From positions 4,140 to 17,722 of the forward strand of contig DBVY01000035.1 in the NCBI GenBank assembly GCA_002308575.1: a stretch of DNA of 13,583 nucleotides. Direction: 5' to 3'. The translations under genes were made by a program, and so were the position numbers. Each line of letters begins with the position of its first letter. Positions within the stretch are counted from its first letter, which is position 1. The notes beneath the pieces were generated by a model. That model did not search any database. It saw only the letters and a program-made list of their open reading frames with translations, and was not told where the DNA came from. Shown here in pieces: positions 7,180 to 13,583 of this stretch. Source of the DNA: Christensenella sp. UBA1252 (GTDB lineage: Bacteria > Bacillota > Clostridia > Christensenellales > CAG-1252).

Positions 7180-7713
7180 TTAAAAATTGGGCGGGCAAGA
7201 GATCCAAAGCACGGTCGCTTTCTTGTCCGTTACGTTCTCGATCGAATGCTTTTTATCCGCCTTATAATAAAAGGTTTCCCCTTTTTCGACGGTAAACGAG
7301 CGGCGACCGACGGTCAGTTTGATCTTTCCCGAAACGACGTAGCCGAATTCTTCGCCTTCATGGGGCATATCGGTTTCCTTCGCGCCCTTTTCGTTCAGAT
7401 CGAGCAAAATAGGCTCCATCGCGTTCTTTTGCGCCGACGGCACGAGCCAAGTCGTTACGCTGTCGCCGTAATCTTTGGAGAAATAGTCTTCCTTATGAAA
7501 TACGAGCGCTTCGCTCTCCTCGTTTTGGAAGAATTCCCCGAGATTGCTTCCGAGCACGACCAAGATATCGCCGAGCGTGTCGATCGAGGGGTTCGCAAGG
7601 TCGTTTTCGAGCTGACTGATAAAGCCTTTCGTGAGTTCGCAGCGATCCGCGAGCTCTTCCTGCGTTAGATTGTTTTTGAGTCTGAGCGCTTTGATTTTAA
7701 CGCCGATCTCCAT
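7180..7713 (-). CDS. XRE family regulator with C-terminal cupin domain
   Basis: A 177-residue cytoplasmic regulator. Residues 4-62 are a lambda-repressor-like helix-turn-helix ([21 protein letters not shown], where the second half is the recognition helix). Residues about 105-172 are a small cupin barrel with metal- or ligand-type residues His118, Glu121/Glu122 and His156. This architecture is the PuuR-like group, in which the cupin often senses a small metabolite such as a polyamine and the gene often precedes a pot transporter operon. Here only the ATPase follows, 14 nt away. The start is firm: AGGAG stands 8 nt before ATG. The promoter upstream has a perfect palindrome in its spacer, which makes self-repression likely. 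The effector is inferred from relatives, not seen. Confidence 0.9.
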   Translation of the reverse strand: MEIGVKIKALRLKNNLTQEELADRCELTKGFISQLENDLANPSIDTLGDILVVLGSNLGEFFQNEESEALVFHKEDYFSKDYGDSVTTWLVPSAQKNAMEPILLDLNEKGAKETDMPHEGEEFGYVVSGKIKLTVGRRSFTVEKGETFYYKADKKHSIENVTDKKATVLWISCPPNF

Positions 7714-7741
7714 AACCTTCGCTCCTTTTCTTTGGTTTCGT

Positions 7742-7797
7742 AAAAATAAACTTCGGGTTTTGTACTTCTAACGGCACTAAATCAAAAGTTTATTTTT
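7742..7797 (-). repeat. 12-bp perfect inverted repeat in the XRE-ABC operon leader
   Basis: AAAAATAAACTT (7742-7753) and AAGTTTATTTTT (7786-7797) are exact reverse complements with 32 nt between them. Both lie downstream of the predicted transcription start (about 7805) and upstream of the ribosome binding site. In RNA they could form a long AU-rich stem. A shorter hairpin (GTTTA 7788-7792 with TAAAC 7800-7804) uses part of the same arm, so the two would exclude each other. They could also be protein binding sites. Function is unknown. Confidence 0.65.
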
Positions 7798-7811
7798 TCT
7801 AAACAAAAGCA

Positions 7812-7840
7812 ATTATATAGAATACCTACGGTATTGTCAA
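7812..7840 (-). promoter_or_regulatory. Perfect consensus sigma-A promoter of the XRE-ABC operon
   Basis: On the minus strand, -35 TTGACA (7835-7840), a 17-bp spacer and -10 TATAAT (7812-7817) all match the ideal. Transcription would start near 7805, leaving a leader of about 90 nt. It begins 38 nt after the comEC stop codon, and I see no convincing terminator between, so some read-through from manA-comEC is possible. Such a strong promoter is usually held down by a repressor. Confidence 0.9.
7821..7835. promoter_or_regulatory. Probable operator: palindrome within the promoter spacer
   Basis: AATACCTACGGTATT is a perfect 6-bp inverted repeat with a 3-bp centre, lying between the -35 and -10 boxes and sharing one base with the -35. 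Its size and place suit a dimeric XRE repressor that blocks RNA polymerase. The natural candidate is the XRE-cupin protein encoded directly downstream; this pairing is inference. Confidence 0.65.
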
Positions 7841-7878
7841 ATAAAAACGACAGAATTTTAAGAATTTCCACAAAAAGT

Positions 7879-9390
7879 TCAGGCAAAAATCAGCGCGAGC
7901 ATCAAACAAGACGCGACGCCCGCCGTAATGAGCTTGACCCGCCGATACGCAAGCGAATAATTGCCGACGAAAACGATCGTCAGATAATAGAGAGCGATCT
8001 CCGCGGTTGCGAATGCGTAGTTCTGCGGCACACCCTGCTTACTCGCGAACACGCTGACATCCGCGATCAAAACGGGAAGAAATCTCAACGCGATCAAAAG
8101 TTCTCCGAAACCCGAATAAACGATGGTTAAAAGCAAGGAAAACAGCGACAAGACGTACGTGACCGAAGCGAGCGGCACGACGACGAGATTCATCACGATC
8201 CCAACGAACGTGATCTTTCCGAAAACGATCGCGGAAACGGGCGCGAGCGCGATCGTCGTGGAAAGAGAAACGGACAGCGCGGAAGCAAATCCCTTTTTCA
8301 TCTTGCGGCGCGTAAAAGCCCTTTCCAACGGACGCGCCAGAGAAAGGATTCCCAAAACGGACAGGAAACTCATGATAAAGCTCAAATCAAAAAGGTACAG
8401 CGGTTTGATCAGAAGGATCGCGATCGCCGCGAAGGAGATCGAGGAAAGGCTGTCGTAACGCATTCCGATGGCGCTCGCCGCCAAAGAAAGGAGTACCATG
8501 ATCGAGGCGCGCAGGACGGACGGCGTAAAGTCGCAGACGTAACTGTAAAACCCGAGGATCGGTAACATTACGAAGAACAAAACCCAATTCTTCGCGCGAA
8601 ACTTTCTGAGCAAAAAGAGGATTGCGGCGGACAAAACGCCGACGTGCAACCCGCTGACCGCGAAGACGTGCGCCACGCCGATCGATCGCATCGCTTCTTT
8701 ATCCGAGGAAAGCATAGCGGAAGAATCGCCGAAAAGCATCGCGTAGGTAAAAGTGCCCGCCCGATCGCTTTCGTAGCGAACGAGCGTTTCGCGCGCCTTC
8801 TTTCGGATCGTATACGAAAGGGGCGGCGCTTTGTGCTCGACCGAACCGACAAGCGCATCCGCCATCGAGTATTTGACGCCGACCCGATATTGCATCGCGG
8901 AAAATGCGGTCTTCAAAGACAACTTGTTGATCGAAACGTCGCCGTTCACAAGGACGCGATCGCCGACGGTCATCTTTTCGTCGGTCGAAAACGTAACCTT
9001 TCCGCTCTTCCGATCTCCTTTATGACGGATCGAATCGGCAACGACCCGATAGGTGACCTTTCCGAAATCGTTTTCCTTTTTTGTCACTTCGATCACGCGG
9101 CATTCGATCGTTACGTAATCGTCGAGCCCGTAATCGTTATAAAGAGTCATCGCAAGGGAAGAAATCGCGAAACCGAGGATCATAAAGGCGGCAAGTGCGA
9201 TCGCCGTTTTATAAGAAAAGGATTTCGTGCGAACGAGCAAGAAAAGAAAAACGGCGGCGCAAGCGAAAGAAATCGCCGCGACTGCCGTCGAAAGTTTTAC
9301 GCAATAAATGCCGAGGATTAAAAAGGCGGCGAAAAGCGGAACGAACCGGATATTAAACAGAACGATCGGTTCCTTTCCGCGTTTCTCCAT
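7879..9390 (-). CDS. comEC: ComEC/Rec2-type DNA uptake channel protein without the C-terminal hydrolase domain
   Basis: A 503-residue polytopic membrane protein. Hydrophobic segments at about 13-31, 35-53 and 61-82 precede a soluble OB-like region (about 90-185, DUF4131 type), then the Competence domain at about 205-480 with many membrane helices. The family hallmark HVFAVSGLHVGVL is at 241-253, followed by the conserved SVLRASIM region (291-298). ComEC forms the channel that brings single-stranded DNA across the membrane in natural transformation. Full-length relatives (about 750-800 residues) carry a C-terminal metallo-beta-lactamase domain; here the protein stops right after the last membrane helix, with no frameshift evident in this window. 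ATG 9390 comes one base after the manA stop (TGATATG) and has no clear Shine-Dalgarno sequence, so translation probably depends on manA. Confidence 0.88.
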   Translation of the reverse strand: MEKRGKEPIVLFNIRFVPLFAAFLILGIYCVKLSTAVAAISFACAAVFLFLLVRTKSFSYKTAIALAAFMILGFAISSLAMTLYNDYGLDDYVTIECRVIEVTKKENDFGKVTYRVVADSIRHKGDRKSGKVTFSTDEKMTVGDRVLVNGDVSINKLSLKTAFSAMQYRVGVKYSMADALVGSVEHKAPPLSYTIRKKARETLVRYESDRAGTFTYAMLFGDSSAMLSSDKEAMRSIGVAHVFAVSGLHVGVLSAAILFLLRKFRAKNWVLFFVMLPILGFYSYVCDFTPSVLRASIMVLLSLAASAIGMRYDSLSSISFAAIAILLIKPLYLFDLSFIMSFLSVLGILSLARPLERAFTRRKMKKGFASALSVSLSTTIALAPVSAIVFGKITFVGIVMNLVVVPLASVTYVLSLFSLLLTIVYSGFGELLIALRFLPVLIADVSVFASKQGVPQNYAFATAEIALYYLTIVFVGNYSLAYRRVKLITAGVASCLMLALIFA

Positions 9391-9391
9391 A

Positions 9392-10282
9392 TCAGATGCG
9401 GATCACGATCGCGTTCGCTTCGCCCGAAAGCGTGAAATCGCCGTATCCCGCCGGCACGAAAACCGTGTCGCCTTTTTGATAGAGGGCGTTTTCGACCGTA
9501 AACGAGCCCGAAAGGATTAAGATCGCAACGAAACTTTCCTTGCCCGCCGAAAGGATCTTTTCGCCTTTAAAAGAAACGCTTTCGCAAGAGAAATAGTCGC
9601 AAGCCGTCCTTTTATCGGGCGCATACGCTTTCAGTGACGAAACCTCTTTTCCCTTTTCCACGTGGAGTTCCCGCGGCTTTCCGTCCGCGCCCACGCGCCC
9701 GTAATCGTACAAACGATAGGTCAGGTTGCTGTTTTGTTGCACTTCCGCGATCACGACGCCCTTTCCGATCGCGTGCACGGTGCCCGCTTCGATAAAGTAC
9801 CATTCGCCGGGCTTAACGGGAATAAAATTCAAGACTTCCTGCAAGCGGTTTTCGCGGATCAGATCGCAGAACTCGTCCTTCGTCAGATCGCGCTTGAAAC
9901 CGACGTACAAGCCAGCGCCTTCTTCCGCTTCCGCCACGTACCACATTTCGGTCTTACCGTAGGAATTCTCGTTCGCGAGCGCATAGGCGTCGCTCGGATG
10001 CACCTGAACGGAAAGATTGTCGCGCGCGTCGATCAACTTCACGATCATCGGGAAGCGCTCGAAAGACGCGGCTTTCGTTCCGATGAGTTCGCGTTTCTTA
10101 TCGAAAAGATAGGCGAGATCGAAATTCTCTCCTTCGAACCCGCTCGTTCCGTCCTTATGCGCGGCAAGCTCCCACGCTTCGGCAACGCGCGTGAGATCGG
10201 TCGCTTTATGGAATTCCGTTTTAAGTTTTTCGCCGCCCCAAATATAATCTTTGAACGCGGGGATCGTCTTGGTTATTTTCAT
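9392..10282 (-). CDS. manA: Mannose-6-phosphate isomerase, class I
   Basis: A 296-residue zinc enzyme interconverting mannose 6-phosphate and fructose 6-phosphate in the cytoplasm; it lets cells use mannose or make mannosylated products. The cupin metal ligands are visible: Gln93 and His95 in VQVHPSD, Glu112 in GKTEMWY and His170 in GTVHAIG. The active-site Arg lies in TYRLYDYGR (188-196). The beta-strand-rich tail (235-296) is the second cupin. The length fits the short Gram-positive type (about 300-320). I chose ATG 10282 over the longer open frame to 10432: AGGAG sits 7 nt upstream, the promoter lies between the two starts, and the extra 50 residues are unlike the family. It is followed by comEC with one base between. 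Confidence 0.95.
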   Translation of the reverse strand: MKITKTIPAFKDYIWGGEKLKTEFHKATDLTRVAEAWELAAHKDGTSGFEGENFDLAYLFDKKRELIGTKAASFERFPMIVKLIDARDNLSVQVHPSDAYALANENSYGKTEMWYVAEAEEGAGLYVGFKRDLTKDEFCDLIRENRLQEVLNFIPVKPGEWYFIEAGTVHAIGKGVVIAEVQQNSNLTYRLYDYGRVGADGKPRELHVEKGKEVSSLKAYAPDKRTACDYFSCESVSFKGEKILSAGKESFVAILILSGSFTVENALYQKGDTVFVPAGYGDFTLSGEANAIVIRI

Positions 10283-10307
10283 TGTTTTCTCCTTCTTTCC
10301 TGACAAA

Positions 10308-10336
10308 ATTATACAATGCGCGCGCCCTTTTTGCAA
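10308..10336 (-). promoter_or_regulatory. Promoter of manA-comEC
   Basis: On the minus strand, -35 TTGCAA (10331-10336) and -10 TATAAT (10308-10313) are 17 bp apart. The start point would be near 10301, about 20 nt before the manA ATG, with the AGGAG site inside this short leader. Confidence 0.75.
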
Positions 10337-10403
10337 GCGTCTTTCGCGATTCGTTTTTCGTTTCCTTTCCCCTTTTTCAAAATCGTCATTTCGCGGCATA
10401 CGA

Positions 10404-10433
10404 TTGACAAAAGAAAGGAAAAACCGATACAAT
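10404..10433 (+). promoter_or_regulatory. Promoter of purB
   Basis: -35 TTGACA (10404-10409) and -10 TACAAT (10428-10433) with an 18-bp spacer. Transcription would start near 10440, just before the leader hairpin. It is divergent from the manA promoter; the two -35 boxes are about 67 bp apart. No riboswitch-like fold was seen in the 204-bp intergenic region. Confidence 0.8.
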
Positions 10434-10443
10434 AAAAAGGATA

Positions 10444-10473
10444 AGACCTGTTTTTTATAAAAAAACCAGGTCT
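10444..10473 (+). promoter_or_regulatory. Stem-loop in the purB leader
   Basis: AGACCTG (10444-10450) and CAGGTCT (10467-10473) pair perfectly; six T's and six A's inside can extend the stem to about 13 bp around one bulged C (10466). The hairpin starts at the predicted 5' end of the mRNA and ends 2 nt before the GGGAG ribosome binding site (10476-10480). No U tract follows, so it is not a standard terminator. It may stabilise the 5' end or affect ribosome access. Confidence 0.6.
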
Positions 10474-10486
10474 ATGGGAGAACGCT

Positions 10487-11917
10487 ATGCAAGAATTTTA
10501 CGAAAATCCTTTAAACACCCGTTACGCAAGCGAAGAGATGCGCCGCATCTTCTCGGCGGATAAAAAGTTTTCCACTTGGAGAAAGCTTTGGGTCGCGCTT
10601 GCCGAAAGCGAAAAAGAGCTCGGGCTCGATATCACGGACGCGCAGATCAATGAAATGAAAGCGCATCTCTACGATATCGATTACGAGAAAGCCGCAAAAT
10701 ACGAAAAGGATCTCCGCCACGACGTTATGGCGCACCTCAAAGCCTATTGCGATCTTTGCCCGACCGCGAAGCCGATCGTGCACCTCGGCGCGACTTCCTG
10801 CTACGTCGGCGACAACACCGACCTGATCGTCATGAAAGAAGGGCTTTTGCGCATCCGCAAACTGCTCCTGACCTGCATCAAGAGTTTGTACGATTTCGCG
10901 GAGCGCAACAAATCCGTCCAGACCCTCGCTTACACCCATTTCCAAGCCGCGCAACCGACGACGGTCGGCAAACGCGCGACGCTTTGGCTCCAAGACCTCC
11001 TGTTCGACCTCGAAAACCTCGATCACGAGCTCGGCGAACTTCGTTTACTCGGTTGCAAAGGAACGACGGGAACGGCGGCAAGCTTTTTGACCCTCTTTGA
11101 GGGCGACGCCGAAAAAGCGAAACGCTTGGACCAAAAGATCGCCGAAAAGATGGGCTTCCCCGGCACCTACGCCGTTTCGGGGCAAACCTATTCGCGCAAG
11201 GTGGATTTCTTCATCCTCTCCGTGCTCGCGGGGATCGCGCAAAGCGCTTCCAAATTCTCTTCCGACATTCGCCTTTTATCCCATTTAAAAGAATTCGACG
11301 AGCCCTTCGAATCGGGGCAGGTCGGATCCTCCGCGATGGCGTATAAAAGAAACCCGATGCGTTCGGAGCGCATCGCTTCCCTTTCCCGCTACGTAATGGC
11401 GGATCTGATCAATCCCGCGTTTACCGCCGCGTCGCAATGGTTCGAGCGCACGCTCGACGATTCGGCGAACCGCCGCATCTCCTTGCCCGAAGCCTTCTTG
11501 GCTGTGGACGCAATCCTTTCCCTTTACATCAACGTCGTTCAAGGCGGCACGGTGTATCCGAAAGTCGCGGAGAAACATTTGAAAGAAGAGCTTCCGTTTA
11601 TGGCGACCGAAAACATTTTGATGTACTGCGTGGAGAAAGGCGGCGACCGCCAACTTTTGCACGAAGCGATCCGCAAGCATTCCGTTCAGACCGCGAAAGA
11701 GATCAAACTCGAAGGAAAGGACAACGACGTGCTCGGAAAGATCATCGCGGATCCCGCGTTCGGTCTTACGAAGGAAGAAGCCGAAAAGGTACTTTCCGAC
11801 AACTCGTTTATCGGTTGCGCCGAAACGCAAACGGACGATTTTTTGAAAAACGTCGTTCTGCCCGTTTTAGAGAAAAATACCGGTGATCTGAACGAGAAAG
11901 TCGGAATCAAAGTTTGA
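10487..11917 (+). CDS. purB: Adenylosuccinate lyase (long, animal-like type)
   Basis: A 476-residue enzyme of purine synthesis. It removes fumarate from SAICAR (to AICAR) and from adenylosuccinate (to AMP). The fumarate-lyase signature GSSAMAYKRNP is at 280-290 and includes the catalytic serine loop. Catalytic-type His151 sits in YTHFQAAQPTT, and RHDVMAH (77-83) and HLGATSCYVGDNTDL (99-113) are conserved active-site regions. These stretches, together with QWFERTLDDSANRR and ELPFMATENI, read closer to vertebrate ADSL (about 484 residues) than to the shorter B. subtilis PurB (about 431), judged from memory of those sequences. Start ATG 10487 has GGGAG 6 nt upstream. It has its own promoter, is monocistronic, and converges on purL at a shared terminator. 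Confidence 0.96.
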   Translation: MQEFYENPLNTRYASEEMRRIFSADKKFSTWRKLWVALAESEKELGLDITDAQINEMKAHLYDIDYEKAAKYEKDLRHDVMAHLKAYCDLCPTAKPIVHLGATSCYVGDNTDLIVMKEGLLRIRKLLLTCIKSLYDFAERNKSVQTLAYTHFQAAQPTTVGKRATLWLQDLLFDLENLDHELGELRLLGCKGTTGTAASFLTLFEGDAEKAKRLDQKIAEKMGFPGTYAVSGQTYSRKVDFFILSVLAGIAQSASKFSSDIRLLSHLKEFDEPFESGQVGSSAMAYKRNPMRSERIASLSRYVMADLINPAFTAASQWFERTLDDSANRRISLPEAFLAVDAILSLYINVVQGGTVYPKVAEKHLKEELPFMATENILMYCVEKGGDRQLLHEAIRKHSVQTAKEIKLEGKDNDVLGKIIADPAFGLTKEEAEKVLSDNSFIGCAETQTDDFLKNVVLPVLEKNTGDLNEKVGIKV

Positions 11918-11937
11918 ATTCCCGTTCGTTTACAAGC

Positions 11938-11969
11938 AAAAAGCCGATCGTTTCGCGATCGGCTTTTTT
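11938..11969. terminator. Bidirectional intrinsic terminator between purB and purL
   Basis: AAAAAGCCGATCG (11938-11950) and CGATCGGCTTTTT (11956-11968) form a perfect 13-bp stem with the loop TTTCG. The A and T ends give a U tract in both directions. It lies 20 nt after the purB stop codon and 27 nt after the purL stop codon on the other strand. Confidence 0.95.
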
Positions 11970-11995
11970 ATTGTTTCGATAAGCACGATTTTTCC

Positions 11996-13583
11996 TTATT
12001 TCGTGAAATACTTGACCGCCGAGCGGAAGATCTTCATATCGAATTCGCCGGGAACGTTCTTGTAAAGTCCGCTTCCGATCCTTTCGCTGTGCCCCATCTT
12101 TCCGAACACCCTGCCGTCGGGCGAAGTAATGCCCTCGATCGCGAGCACGGAACCGTTCGGGTTATAGCGAATATCCGACGTAGCGTTGCCGTCTAAATCG
12201 ACGTACTGCGTTGCGATCTGACCGTTTGCGATCAAACGTTTGATCGTTTCGTCGTTCGCCATAAAGCGACCCTCGCCGTGCGAAATCGGAACGGTAAACA
12301 CGTCGCCGACGTTCACCGAAGAAAGCCACGGGGATCGATTCGACGCAACGCGAATGCGAACGAGCTTAGATTGGTGTCTGCCGATCGTGTTGAAGGTCAA
12401 AGTCGGATCGTTTTCATCGGTGTTCACGATCTCACCGTACGGCACAAGCCCGAGTTTGATCAACGCTTGGAACCCGTTGCAAACGCCGCAAACGAGTCCG
12501 TCCCTCTTCTTCAAAAGGGCGTTTACTTCCTGTTTGACCGCTTCACCGAGGAAGAACGCTTTGATAAATTTGCCCGATCCATCCGGTTCGTCGCCGCCCG
12601 AGAAGCCGCCCGGCACGAAGATCATCTGCGCCTTTTTGACTTCGGCGGAGAACGCTTCCACGCTTCGCGCGACGTCCGACGGCGTCAGGTTGCGGATCAC
12701 GAAAGTCTTTGCTTCGGCGCCCGCGTCTTCAAGCGCTTTCGCGGTGTCGTACTCGCAGTTGGTTCCCGGGAAAACGGGGATCAAAACGCGCGGTTTCGCG
12801 ACTTTGATATTCGAGGTCGCGATTCCCTTTGCGGGATATTCGAAGTTCTCGTAGGTTTCGTTTTGCTCCTTTTCCAAGCAGGGATAAACCTTTTCCAAAC
12901 GCCCTTCATAGGCTTCGTCGAATTCCTTTTTCGAAACGATTTCCGCGCCGAAAACGAACGCGCCGCCCTCGGTAATCCGTCCGAGAAGAATGCCGACGGA
13001 AGGATCCTCCGTTTCGATGACGAACGCGCCGTAACGATAGCCGAACAACATTTCAAGATCGACGGAATCGTCGAAACGGAACCCGAACCCGTTTCCGATA
13101 CACATTTTCGCGATCGCTTCCGCCACGCCGCCGTAACCGGGCGTATAGACGGCAAACGCCTTGCCTGCGCGGCAAAGCTCGATCGTCTTTTCCATACAAC
13201 GCTTGACCGAAGAAGGCGTCGGAAGCCCGTTTTCGTATTCGGGCACAAGCAAAACGGCGTATCTGCCCGCTTTCTTGAATTCGTTCGAAACGACCTCTTG
13301 CGTCTTGCCCGTCGTGACCGCGAAGGAAACGAGGGTGGGCGGAACGTCCATCTTTTCGAAACTGCCGCTCATCGAGTCCTTGCCGCCGATCGCCGCAATT
13401 CCGTAATCGAGTTGCGCTTTATAGGCGCCGAGAAGCGCCGCGGCGGGTTGCCCCCAACGCTTCGGATCTCTGCCCGGCTTTTCGAAATACTCTTGGAACG
13501 TCAAATACGCGTCTTTGAGATCCGCGCCCGTCGCAACGAGCTTACACAAGCTCTCCGCAACGGCGAGATAGGCGCCGTGATAC
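11996..13583 (-). CDS. purL: Phosphoribosylformylglycinamidine synthase, C-terminal part with fused glutaminase (5' end beyond the right edge)
   Basis: The frame is open to the right edge, so 528 C-terminal residues are visible; the real start is outside. The enzyme converts FGAR, glutamine and ATP to FGAM in purine synthesis. The first about 245 visible residues are the end of the synthase half, with the family-typical IGGKDSMSG (65-73) and the PGYGGVAEA region (148-156). After a linker, a class I glutaminase (PurQ-like) domain starts near residue 264 with VLIPVFPGTNCEYDTA. Its nucleophile is Cys368 in CGVCNGFQAL, HGEGR follows at 435-439, and the catalytic His498 and Glu500 lie in GHSER. 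Fusion of both halves is the single-chain form (about 1,200-1,300 residues) seen in Clostridia and Proteobacteria; in Bacillus they are separate PurL and PurQ. An ATG-less internal TTG near 13549 is not a start. Confidence 0.96.
   Translation of the reverse strand, partial: YHGAYLAVAESLCKLVATGADLKDAYLTFQEYFEKPGRDPKRWGQPAAALLGAYKAQLDYGIAAIGGKDSMSGSFEKMDVPPTLVSFAVTTGKTQEVVSNEFKKAGRYAVLLVPEYENGLPTPSSVKRCMEKTIELCRAGKAFAVYTPGYGGVAEAIAKMCIGNGFGFRFDDSVDLEMLFGYRYGAFVIETEDPSVGILLGRITEGGAFVFGAEIVSKKEFDEAYEGRLEKVYPCLEKEQNETYENFEYPAKGIATSNIKVAKPRVLIPVFPGTNCEYDTAKALEDAGAEAKTFVIRNLTPSDVARSVEAFSAEVKKAQMIFVPGGFSGGDEPDGSGKFIKAFFLGEAVKQEVNALLKKRDGLVCGVCNGFQALIKLGLVPYGEIVNTDENDPTLTFNTIGRHQSKLVRIRVASNRSPWLSSVNVGDVFTVPISHGEGRFMANDETIKRLIANGQIATQYVDLDGNATSDIRYNPNGSVLAIEGITSPDGRVFGKMGHSERIGSGLYKNVPGEFDMKIFRSAVKYFTK

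Noticed and set aside
7846..7870. Possible terminator after comEC (A/T-rich stretch followed by T's on the minus strand)
   Set aside because: Only about four pairs can form and there is no GC-rich stem.
7879..7890. Frameshift explaining the short ComEC
   Set aside because: No hydrolase-like sequence is visible downstream in any frame before the XRE operon, so the short form appears genuine.
10283..10432. Longer manA start at 10432
   Set aside because: The extra 50 residues are very basic, outside the family pattern, and cover the promoter and ribosome site of the shorter start.

Overview
The window looks like chromosomal DNA from a low-GC-lineage Gram-positive anaerobe, most likely an uncultured member of the Clostridia. 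The reasons are: strong AGGAG/AAGGA ribosome binding sites; consensus TTGACA/TATAAT promoters; a single-chain PurL with a fused glutaminase domain; a PadR regulator; a lipoprotein NlpC/P60 hydrolase; and an XRE-cupin regulator next to a PotA-like ATPase. This placement is inferred from gene types, not from a marker gene. No rRNA, tRNA, CRISPR array or insertion sequence was seen.

Left part (1-5140, all on the minus strand): a compact cluster reading leftwards from a consensus promoter. The order is a PadR regulator, a 785-residue UvrD-like superfamily 1 helicase with a TPR-like tail, a 235-residue coiled-coil protein, and a membrane-anchored protein whose outer part is built from GLUG-type repeats and runs off the left edge. 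The last three genes overlap (14 nt and 1 nt), so they are probably translated together. I do not recognise this gene combination; it is the best candidate in the window for an undescribed system.

Middle part (5141-7860): divergent from PadR is an SH3b-NlpC/P60 lipoprotein that probably cuts peptidoglycan. It converges on a two-gene operon encoding an XRE-cupin regulator and an ABC ATPase, with one hairpin between them able to terminate both. The ATPase looks like a PotA/GlnQ mosaic without a TOBE domain, and no permease or binding protein accompanies it. Its operon has a perfect consensus promoter with a perfect palindrome in the spacer and a 12-bp inverted repeat in the leader.

Right part (7879-13583): manA (mannose-6-phosphate isomerase) and a short comEC (DNA-uptake channel without its usual C-terminal hydrolase domain) form a minus-strand pair separated by one base. 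Divergent from manA is purB (adenylosuccinate lyase, of the long animal-like type). It converges on the 3' part of purL (FGAM synthase), with a 13-bp perfect hairpin between them that can end both transcripts. purB and purL act in the same pathway, de novo purine synthesis, but are on opposite strands here.
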